DNA of 64,000 nt from Streptomyces ficellus (GTDB lineage: Bacteria > Actinomycetota > Actinomycetes > Streptomycetales > Streptomycetaceae), in contig NZ_CP034279.1 in assembly GCF_009739905.1 (NCBI RefSeq), positions 1,364,001 to 1,428,000 on the forward strand, written 5' to 3'. Both the position numbers and the translations under genes were made by a program. The stretch's first letter is position 1. Each line of letters starts with the position of its first letter. Below, piece by piece: positions 57,306 to 64,000 of the stretch. Under the pieces are notes generated by a model. The model had not been told where the DNA came from and searched no databases. It saw only the letters and a list, made by a program, of their open reading frames with translations.

Positions 57306-58748
57306 TCAGTGCGCGGTACCCGAGGCGAAGTAGAAGATGAACACCGCGGACAGCACCCACATGAGGATGCTGGGCTCCCGCCACTTGCCCTGCGCGGCCT
57401 TGATGGCGCAGTAGGCGATGACACCGGCGCCGACACCCGTGGTGATGGTGTAGGTGAACGGCATCAGCACGACCGTCAGGAAGACCGGGACGGCGATGGA
57501 CCAGTCGGTCCAGTCCACGTGCCGGGCGTTCTGCAGCATCATCGCGCCGATGACGACCAGGGCGGCGGACGCCACCTGGCCCGGCACGAGCTGGGTGAGC
57601 GGGGTGAAGAACAGGCACGCGGCGAAGAACAGGCCGGTGACGGTGGACGACAGACCCGTCCGCGCGCCCTCGCCGACGCCCGTGGCGGACTCGATGAAGA
57701 CGGTCTGGCCGGAGGCTCCGGACACACCGCCGATCGCGCCGCCGGCGCCGTCGATGAACAGGGCCTTGCTCAGGCCCGGCATGCGGCCCTGGGCGTCGGC
57801 CAGCTTGGCCTCCTGTCCGACGGCGATGATCGTCGCCATGGCGTCGAAGAAGCCGGCCAGCACCAGGGTGAAGACGATCATCGAGACCGTGGTGTAGCCG
57901 AGGCTCTCCCAGCCGCCGAACTCGACGTGGCCGAAGAGGGAGAAGTCCGGCATGGAGACGACGCTGCCGTGCAGGACGGGCGCCTTGCCGGCCCAGGCGG
58001 CCTCGTTGATCAGGCCGGTCGCGGTGGCGGTCACCGAGACGATCGTGCCGACGACGATGCCCAGGAGGATCGCTCCGGGGATCTTGCGGGCCTGGAGCAT
58101 GAAGATCAGCAGCAGGGTGAAGGAGAAGATCGCGACCGGCCAGCCGGCGAGCGAGCCGCCGACCCCGAGGGTGACGGGGCCGCCGCCCTCGCCCTTGCCG
58201 ACGAAGCCGGCGTTGACGAAGCCGATCATCGCGATGAAGAGGCCGATTCCCATGGTGATGCCGTGCTTCAGCGCCAGGGGGATCGCGTTCATGATGATCT
58301 CGCGGACACCGGTGACCACCAGGAGGCAGATGACGGCGCCGTAGATGACACACATGCCCATGGCCTGCGGCCAGGTCATGTCCGGGGCGACCTGGGTCGA
58401 GATGACGCCCGCGACACTCAGTCCCGCCGCGAGGGCGAGCGGGACCTTGCCGATGAAACCCATCGCCAGAGTGGTGACCGCTGCGGCGAGAGCGGTGGCG
58501 GTGATCAGGGCGGGCTGGCTGAGCTTGTCGCCATTCGCGTCCGGGCCGCCGAGCAGCAGCGGGTTGAGCAGGAGGATGTACGCCATGGCCATGAAGGTCG
58601 TGACGCCGCCGCGCACTTCCTGCGCGACCGTGGATCCTCTGTGGGTTATGTGAAAGTACCGGTCGAGCCAAGACCGTCCGGCGGGAACGCGGGAACCGGG
58701 TCCCGCGTCTTCGGCGACGGTCTTCGGCTCCACTGACGACTGGGTCAT
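57306..58748 (-). CDS. NCS2-family purine permease (AzgA/PbuG-like)
   Basis: 480 residues with about 13 membrane segments. HRGSTVAQEVRGGVTTFMAMAYILLLNP opens the family motif, then GLSVAGVIS, GIGLFIAMIGFVNAG and GVSGASGQTVFIESATGVGEGARTGLSS. It imports hypoxanthine, guanine or similar bases with a cation. The ATG at 58748 has GGGAG eight bases ahead. Its place between the dehydrogenase and xdhC supports purine use. Confidence 0.92.
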   Translation of the reverse strand: MTQSSVEPKTVAEDAGPGSRVPAGRSWLDRYFHITHRGSTVAQEVRGGVTTFMAMAYILLLNPLLLGGPDANGDKLSQPALITATALAAAVTTLAMGFIGKVPLALAAGLSVAGVISTQVAPDMTWPQAMGMCVIYGAVICLLVVTGVREIIMNAIPLALKHGITMGIGLFIAMIGFVNAGFVGKGEGGGPVTLGVGGSLAGWPVAIFSFTLLLIFMLQARKIPGAILLGIVVGTIVSVTATATGLINEAAWAGKAPVLHGSVVSMPDFSLFGHVEFGGWESLGYTTVSMIVFTLVLAGFFDAMATIIAVGQEAKLADAQGRMPGLSKALFIDGAGGAIGGVSGASGQTVFIESATGVGEGARTGLSSTVTGLFFAACLFFTPLTQLVPGQVASAALVVIGAMMLQNARHVDWTDWSIAVPVFLTVVLMPFTYTITTGVGAGVIAYCAIKAAQGKWREPSILMWVLSAVFIFYFASGTAH

Positions 58749-58891
58749 GGTGCCTACTCCCAAGGTTCAAAGGGGCACCCGCATGCCGGGGGGGCATAAG
58801 ACTGCGGGATTTGGGATGGTGCGTGGGCTGCACGACCCGGGGGACGGCCCGAGACGAACGGGATGGTGCGGGGGTTGAGCGGTACTGCCGT

Positions 58892-58913
58892 GGGGGTGGT
58901 GGGGGGGTGGGGG
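58892..58913 (+). other. G-tract with quadruplex potential before the permease gene
   Basis: Runs of five, two, seven and five G are separated by single T bases in the 229-base spacer between the dehydrogenase stop and the permease start. On the transcript strand it reads as C-tracts. Confidence 0.5.
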
Positions 58914-58977
58914 TTGCTCCGGGCGGTGCGGGCGGTGGAAGTGTGACGTTCCCGGGAGGCACGCACCGCCCGGAGGG

Positions 58978-61386
58978 CTACAGGGTGCCGGTGAGGTGCT
59001 CGGGGCGTACCGGCGTCTTGTTGAGCTCCAGGCCCGTCGCGTTCCGGATGGCCGCGAGGACGGCCGGGGTGGACGACAGGGTGGGCGCCTCGCCGATGCC
59101 GCGCAGCCCGTAGGGCGCGTGGTCGTCGGCGAGCTCGAGCACGTCGACCGGGATGGTCGGGGTGTCGAGGATGGTGGGGATCAGGTAGTCCGTGAAGGAG
59201 GGGTTGCGCACCTTCGCGGTCTTGGGGTCGACGATGATCTCCTCCATGACCGCCACGCCCAGGCCCTGGGTGGTACCACCCTGGATCTGGCCGATGACGG
59301 ACAGCGGGTTGAGGGCCTTGCCGACGTCCTGGGCGCAGGCCAGCTCGATGACCTTGACCAGGCCGAGCTCGGTGTCCACCTCGACGACCGCGCGGTGCGC
59401 GGCGAAGGAGTACTGGACGTGGCCGTTGCCCTGGCCGGTGTGCAGGTCGAAGGCCTCGGTGGGGCGGTGGCGCCACTCGGCCTCGACCTCGACGACCTCG
59501 TCCTCCAGGACGTCCACCAGGTCGGCGAGGACTTCGCCGCCGTCGGTGACGACCTTGCCGCCCTCGAGCAGCAGCTCGGCGGTGGCCCAGGCGGGGTGGT
59601 AGGTGCCGAGCTTGCGGCGGCCGATCTCCAGGACCTTCTCGCGGACCAGCTCGCAGGAGTTCTTCACCGCGCCGCCGGTGACGTACGTCTGGCGGGAGGC
59701 GGAGGTGGAGCCGGCGGAGCCGACCTGGGTGTCGGCCGGGTTGATGGTCACCTGGGTGACGCCGAGCTCGGTGCGGGCGATCTGCGCGTGGACGGTGATG
59801 CCGCCCTGGCCGACCTCCGCCATCGCGGTGTGGACGGTGGCGACCGCCTCACCGTTGATGACCTCCATGCGCACCTTGGCGGTGGAGTAGTCGTCGAAGC
59901 CCTCGGAGAAGCCGACGTTCTTGATGCCGACCGCGTAGCCGACGCCGCGGACGACGCCCTCGCCGTGCGTGGTGTTGGACAGGCCGCCGGGCAGCGCGCG
60001 GACGTCGGCGCCCTCGGTGGTCTCCCACTGGCGCTCGGGCGGCAGCGGGCGGGCCTTGATGCGGCGCAGGATCTCGGCGACCGGGGCGGGCGAGTCGACC
60101 GGCTGGCCGGTCGGCATGAGCGTGCCCTGCTCCATGGCGTTGAGCTGGCGCAGCTCGACGGGGTCCATGCCCAGTTTGGCCGCGAGCTTGTCCATCTGGG
60201 CCTCGTACGCGAAGCACGCCTGGACCGCGCCGAAGCCGCGCATGGCGCCGCAGGGCGGGTTGTTGGTGTACAGGGCGACGGCCTCGATCTCGACGTCGTC
60301 GATGACGTACGGGCCGACGGCGAGCGAGGAGGCGTTGCCGACCACGGCCGGGGAGGCGGAGGCGTAGGCGCCGCCGTCCAGCACGATCCGGCACTTCATG
60401 TGCGTGATCTTGCCGTCCTTGGTGGCGCCGTGCTCGTACCAGAGCTTCGCCGGGTGGCGGTGCACGTGGCCGAAGAACGACTCGAACCGGTTGTAGACGA
60501 TCTTGACCGGCTTGCCGGTGCGCAGCGCCAGCAGGCAGGCGTGGATCTGCATCGACAGGTCCTCGCGGCCGCCGAAGGCACCGCCGACGCCGGAGAGCGT
60601 CATCCGGACCTTCTCCTCGGGCAGGCCGAGGACGGGGGCGATCTGCTTGAGGTCGGAGTGCAGCCACTGGGTGGCGACGTAGAGGTCGACGCCGCCGTCC
60701 TCGGAGGGCACGGCGAGGCCGGACTCGGGGCCGAGGAAGGCCTGGTCCTGCATGCCGAAGACGTACTCGCCGGAGACGATCACGTCCGCCCTCTTGGCGG
60801 CCTCGTCGGCGTTGCCGCGGATGATCGGCTGGCGGTGCACGATGTTCGGGTGCGGGACGTGACCGGAGTGGTGGTCGTCGCGGCCCGGGTGCAGCAGCGG
60901 CGCGTCGGGGGCGGTCGCGGAGGCCTCGTCGGTGACGACGGGCAGCTCCTTGTACTCGACCTTGATCTTCGCGGCGGCGCGGCGGGCGGTCTCGGGGTGG
61001 TCGGCGGCGACCAGGGCGACGGGCTCGCCGTGGTGGCGTACCCGGCCGTTGGCGAGGACGGGGGTGTCCTGGATCTCCAGGCCGTAGTTCTTGACCTCGG
61101 TGGGCAGGTCCTCGTAGGTGAGGACGGCGTAGACGCCGGCCTGGGCGAGGGCTTCGGAGGTGTCGATGGAGACGATCTCGGCGTGCGCGACGGTGGAGCG
61201 CAGGATCTGGCCCCACAGCATGTCCTCGTGCCACATGTCTGAGGAGTAGGCGAACTCGCCGGTGACCTTCAGGGTGCCGTCGGGGCGGAGCGTGGACTCG
61301 CCGATGCCGCCCTTGGTCGGGGAGCCCTGGGTGACCTTGGTGGGAGTGCCGGCGGGGGCGGCGGCGACTCGGGTGTTCTGTGACAT
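58978..61386 (-). CDS. pucD: Xanthine dehydrogenase, molybdenum-binding subunit
   Basis: 802 residues, usual for the PucD type. SGVGGAFGGREDLSMQ, NPPCGAMRGFGAVQACFAYEAQ and the C-terminal GLRGIGEAPTLS with the catalytic glutamate are clear. It oxidises hypoxanthine or xanthine to urate with the neighbouring iron-sulfur and FAD subunits. Its start codon lies just after the stop of the iron-sulfur gene. The divergent PucR regulator supports a purine role. Confidence 0.92.
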   Translation of the reverse strand: MSQNTRVAAAPAGTPTKVTQGSPTKGGIGESTLRPDGTLKVTGEFAYSSDMWHEDMLWGQILRSTVAHAEIVSIDTSEALAQAGVYAVLTYEDLPTEVKNYGLEIQDTPVLANGRVRHHGEPVALVAADHPETARRAAAKIKVEYKELPVVTDEASATAPDAPLLHPGRDDHHSGHVPHPNIVHRQPIIRGNADEAAKRADVIVSGEYVFGMQDQAFLGPESGLAVPSEDGGVDLYVATQWLHSDLKQIAPVLGLPEEKVRMTLSGVGGAFGGREDLSMQIHACLLALRTGKPVKIVYNRFESFFGHVHRHPAKLWYEHGATKDGKITHMKCRIVLDGGAYASASPAVVGNASSLAVGPYVIDDVEIEAVALYTNNPPCGAMRGFGAVQACFAYEAQMDKLAAKLGMDPVELRQLNAMEQGTLMPTGQPVDSPAPVAEILRRIKARPLPPERQWETTEGADVRALPGGLSNTTHGEGVVRGVGYAVGIKNVGFSEGFDDYSTAKVRMEVINGEAVATVHTAMAEVGQGGITVHAQIARTELGVTQVTINPADTQVGSAGSTSASRQTYVTGGAVKNSCELVREKVLEIGRRKLGTYHPAWATAELLLEGGKVVTDGGEVLADLVDVLEDEVVEVEAEWRHRPTEAFDLHTGQGNGHVQYSFAAHRAVVEVDTELGLVKVIELACAQDVGKALNPLSVIGQIQGGTTQGLGVAVMEEIIVDPKTAKVRNPSFTDYLIPTILDTPTIPVDVLELADDHAPYGLRGIGEAPTLSSTPAVLAAIRNATGLELNKTPVRPEHLTGTL

Positions 61387-61388
61387 GG

Positions 61389-62027
61389 TCAGGCCACGCC
61401 TTCCTGGAGCCCTTGACGTTCCTGACGGGCGGCGGCGAGGCGCACCGCGTCGAGGATCTTCTCGTAGCCGGTGCAGCGGCACAGGTTGCCGGAGAGCGCC
61501 TCGCGGATGTCCTCGTCGGACGGGGAGGGGTTGCGCTCCAGCATCTCGTCGGCCGCGACGAGCAGGCCGGGGGTGCAGAAGCCGCACTGGACGGCGCCCG
61601 CGTCGATGAAGGCCTGCTGGATCGGGGAGAGCTCGGTGCCTTCGCCGGTCTGGGAGTCGGAGACCCCGTCGGCAGGGCGAGCGGACCAGCCGTGGGCCTC
61701 CTGGAGGGAGGTGCCGGTCTTGCCGTCGGCCGAGCCGCAGGCGCCGGTGCCGCACGCGCCGCTGTGCTCGGCACGCTGCTTGGCGAAGTCGGCGAGGCCC
61801 TCGACGGTGACGACCTCGCGGCCCTCGACCTGTCCGGCGGCGACGAGGCAGGAACAGACCGGGACGCCGTCGAGGCGGACCGTGCAGGAACCGCACTCGC
61901 CCTGCTCGCAGGCGTTCTTCGAGCCGGGCAGGCCCAGGCGCTCACGCAGGACGTAGAGGAGGGACTCGCCCTCCCAGACGTCGTCCGCTTCCTGCGGACG
62001 TCCGTTGACCGTGAAATTCACGCGCAT
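61389..62027 (-). CDS. Xanthine dehydrogenase, [2Fe-2S] subunit with Cys-rich insert
   Basis: 212 residues, about 45 longer than most subunits of this kind. Clusters are bound by C40, C45, C48, C60 and C148, C151, C183, C185. Between them an insert (about 84-131) includes GACGTGACGSADG with two more cysteines. The insert may interact with XdhC or another protein. It is between the FAD gene (2-base gap) and the molybdenum subunit. Confidence 0.92.
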   Translation of the reverse strand: MRVNFTVNGRPQEADDVWEGESLLYVLRERLGLPGSKNACEQGECGSCTVRLDGVPVCSCLVAAGQVEGREVVTVEGLADFAKQRAEHSGACGTGACGSADGKTGTSLQEAHGWSARPADGVSDSQTGEGTELSPIQQAFIDAGAVQCGFCTPGLLVAADEMLERNPSPSDEDIREALSGNLCRCTGYEKILDAVRLAAARQERQGLQEGVA

Positions 62028-62029
62028 GG

Positions 62030-62920
62030 TTATGCAGCTCCTTCAAGGGTGCGGCCGGTGCCGCGGTACTGCTCCCAGGTCCAGCCGAGCGTGCGGCGGG
62101 CCATGATGCCCACGGCGTGGCGGCGGTACTTGGCCGTGCCCCGCACGTCGTCGATCGGGTTGCAGGCCCCGGAGGCGAGCTCCGCGAACTGCTTGGCGAT
62201 CGAGGGAGTGATGATCCTGCCGCTCTCCCAGAACCCGCCCTCTTCCAGCGCGGCGTTCAGGAATTCCTCGGCCTCCTTCGCCCGTACGGGCGTGGGGGCG
62301 GCCGAGCCGATGCCGGTCCGTACGGTCCGGGTGTCCGGGTGCAGCGCCAGACCGAACGCGCACACCGCGATCACCATGGCGTTACGGGTACCCACCTTGG
62401 AGTACTGCTGCGGCCCGTCGGCCTTCTTGATGTGCACGGTCTTGATGAGCTCGTCCGGCTGGAGCGCGTTGCGCTTCACGCCCGTGTAGAACTCGTCGAT
62501 CGGGATGAAGCGGGAGCCGCGCACCGACTCCACCTCCACCTCGGCACCGGCCGCCAGCAGGGCGGGGTGCGCGTCGCCGGCCGGGGACGCCGTGCCCAGG
62601 TTGCCGCCGACACCCCCGCGGTTGCGGATCTGCGGCGAGGCCACCGTGTGCGAGGCGAGCGCCAGGCCCGGCAGCTCGGCCCGCAGGTGCTCCATGATCT
62701 GGGTGTACGGAACGGAGGCGCCCAGCCGGACGTTCTCCTCGCCGACCTCCCACTCGCGGAGCAGCTCGATGCGGTTCAGGTCCAGCAGGTACTCGGGCCG
62801 CCGGTGGTCGAAGTTGATCTCGACCATGACATCGGTGCCACCCGCGATGGGCACAGCCGTGGGGTGCTCGGCCTTCGCGGCGAGCGCTTCCTCCCAGCTG
62901 GCGGGGCGAAGGAAGTCCAT
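62030..62920 (-). CDS. Xanthine dehydrogenase, FAD-binding subunit
   Basis: 296 residues. FAD motifs are VPIAGGTDVMVEI (near 23-35) and QIRNRGGVGGNLGTASPAGD (about 97-116). It passes electrons to NAD. It is the first gene of the operon, divergent from pucR. No iron-sulfur insertion is present, unlike the subunit at 50922-51911. Confidence 0.92.
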   Translation of the reverse strand: MDFLRPASWEEALAAKAEHPTAVPIAGGTDVMVEINFDHRRPEYLLDLNRIELLREWEVGEENVRLGASVPYTQIMEHLRAELPGLALASHTVASPQIRNRGGVGGNLGTASPAGDAHPALLAAGAEVEVESVRGSRFIPIDEFYTGVKRNALQPDELIKTVHIKKADGPQQYSKVGTRNAMVIAVCAFGLALHPDTRTVRTGIGSAAPTPVRAKEAEEFLNAALEEGGFWESGRIITPSIAKQFAELASGACNPIDDVRGTAKYRRHAVGIMARRTLGWTWEQYRGTGRTLEGAA

Positions 62921-63268
62921 GAGTGGCTCTCTTCTAGATCCGGTGATCAGTGGGTCCGGCGGGTCGTGATCCTGGCGATCGACGGGTTTCCGGGTTCCGC
63001 GTGATCAGTTGCTTCGCCGGGGCTCGGGGACGGCCGGCCCACGTCTTGGTGTTCATGTGCTGTTAACGCGTCGTGGCCCAAGTACACCCAGCGGTGCTCC
63101 GCCCGGTGCAGTCACCGAAACCATGAAGGAGTTGGCTGGTCGCCCTCTTCGTCTTGTAGATTCGAACGAAAGGCGAGGAGCAGTGCCCTCTCCGTTTCCC
63201 CCCGGAAACGGTGGCCACGGCTCACCGGCAACAACGAGACACCCACGAGACAGATCGGCGGCGATCAC
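62921..63268. promoter_or_regulatory. Divergent promoter region of the purine operon and pucR
   Basis: 348 bases without a gene. GTGATCAGT occurs twice as a direct repeat (62943-62951 and 63001-63009). A broken dyad with arms TCTTCGT and ACGAA lies near 63147-63171. Either may be a regulator site. No consensus is claimed. Confidence 0.5.
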
Positions 63269-64000
63269 ATGCGGCTGCGCGCACTGCTGGAAACCGATGC
63301 GCTGGGGCTGCGGCTGCTCGGCGGCGAGGACGAGCTGGACCGCACGGTCCGCGGCGTGATGACGACGGACCTGCGGGACCCCAGTCGGTACCTCTCCGGC
63401 GGCGAGCTGGTGCTCACCGGGCTGGCCTGGCGGCGGGACGAGGCGGACTCCGAGCCGTTCGTCCGGATCCTGGCGGGCGCCGGGGTGGCCGGCATGGCGG
63501 CCGGCGAGGCGGAACTCGGGGCGATCCCGGACGACCTGGTGCAGGCGTGTTTGCGCCACCGGCTCCCCCTGTTCGCAGTGAACGAATCCGTTGCATTCGC
63601 AACCATCACGGAGTACGTCGTTCGACAGGTGTCGGGCGAGCGGGCCGGAGACCTCGCCGCTGTCGTCGATCGCCACAGGAGGCTCATGACCTCCGGACCG
63701 GCGGGCGGCGGCCCCGAGGTCGTCCTGGACCTGCTCGGCTCCGACCTGGACCTTCGCGCCTGGGTGTTGTCACCGACCGGCCGCCAGATCGCCGGCGCCG
63801 GAGCGCCGCTGCCGGCCGGGACCGGCGCCGTCCTGGCCGGTGAGCACCTGTCCGCCACCCGCACCGGGCGGCGCGGTCCGCACCGGGCGGTGACCCGCGG
63901 CACGACGTACTCGCTCTTCCCGATCCGTAACACCGGTCGCGGTGCCGCTCCCGCCTCGCGGGACGTACGCGAGACGGTGCTCTCCGACTGGCTGCTGGCC
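63269..64000 (+). CDS. pucR: PucR-family transcriptional regulator (N-terminal part, cut by window edge)
   Basis: The first 244 codons are present. The N-terminal purine-catabolism domain is clear: MRLRALLETDALGLRLLGG, DLRDPSRYLSGGELVLTGL and PDDLVQACLRHRLPLFAVNE. The C-terminal HTH lies beyond the right edge. It probably senses a purine-related signal and controls the divergent dehydrogenase operon. ATG 63269 is taken from the family start. Confidence 0.9.
   Translation, partial: MRLRALLETDALGLRLLGGEDELDRTVRGVMTTDLRDPSRYLSGGELVLTGLAWRRDEADSEPFVRILAGAGVAGMAAGEAELGAIPDDLVQACLRHRLPLFAVNESVAFATITEYVVRQVSGERAGDLAAVVDRHRRLMTSGPAGGGPEVVLDLLGSDLDLRAWVLSPTGRQIAGAGAPLPAGTGAVLAGEHLSATRTGRRGPHRAVTRGTTYSLFPIRNTGRGAAPASRDVRETVLSDWLLA

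Overview
This 64 kb window has very high G+C, strong third-position G/C bias, many ATGA/GTGA stop-start overlaps, rare TTA leucine codons, DmdR-type iron boxes and a mycothiol-type DinB protein. All of this points to a Streptomyces chromosome. No rRNA, tRNA, CRISPR array or transposase was recognised.

Region 1 (1-24264) is a secondary-metabolite gene cluster built on an amino-group carrier protein (AmCP, LysW type). A 57-residue LysW homologue ending in EDWGE (6494-6667) is surrounded by LysX-, LysZ-, LysY- and LysK-like enzymes, a transketolase split into two genes and a DegT-family aminotransferase. In the known vazabitide/azinomycin pathways this set turns carrier-bound glutamate into 2,6-diamino-5,7-dihydroxyheptanoic acid (DADH). 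A complete PAPS-forming set (cysD, cysN, cysC), a PAPS sulfotransferase and a small beta-rich protein form a likely sulfate-elimination aziridine module, analogous to AziU2/AziU3 of azinomycin. A one-module NRPS (C-A-T-TE), two acyl-CoA-dehydrogenase-like proteins, a BtrH-like protein, a StrB1-type amidinotransferase and an ornithine aminotransferase complete it. The combination of aziridine, guanidine and peptide bond best fits a ficellomycin-like product (1-azabicyclo[3.1.0]hexane with a guanidino group, joined to an amino acid). It may be the ficellomycin cluster itself or a relative. The left edge cuts an ATP-grasp ligase, so the cluster continues outside the window. A NarL-type regulator with a TTA codon, a remnant of an MFS transporter and about 1 kb without a credible gene lie before the amidinotransferase.

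Region 2 (24397-30365) holds accessory genes: a sortase-anchored DUF1996 protein, two membrane proteins of unknown function, a DinB/maleylpyruvate-isomerase-like protein and an NAD-dependent epimerase-like protein.

Region 3 (30528-43387) is an iron-regulated siderophore locus. Two iron boxes (30541-30559, 36213-36231) precede a FecCDB-like ABC uptake operon and a biosynthetic operon: IucC-like synthetase, PLP decarboxylase, IucA-like synthetase, acetyltransferase and N-hydroxylase. A DHA2 exporter is divergent. The gene set predicts a citrate-dihydroxamate siderophore built on a diamine. Three of these genes carry a TTA codon, suggesting bldA control.

Region 4 (43471-64000) is mostly metabolic: a phosphoribosyltransferase, cytochrome oxidase subunit I, an NAD(P)-binding protein, an AraC regulator, glutaminase, a PaoABC-type molybdo-flavoenzyme, a glutamate-cysteine-ligase-like enzyme and an Eis-like acetyltransferase. 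It ends with a purine-catabolic operon (xanthine dehydrogenase, NCS2 permease, XdhC) divergent from a PucR regulator cut by the right edge.
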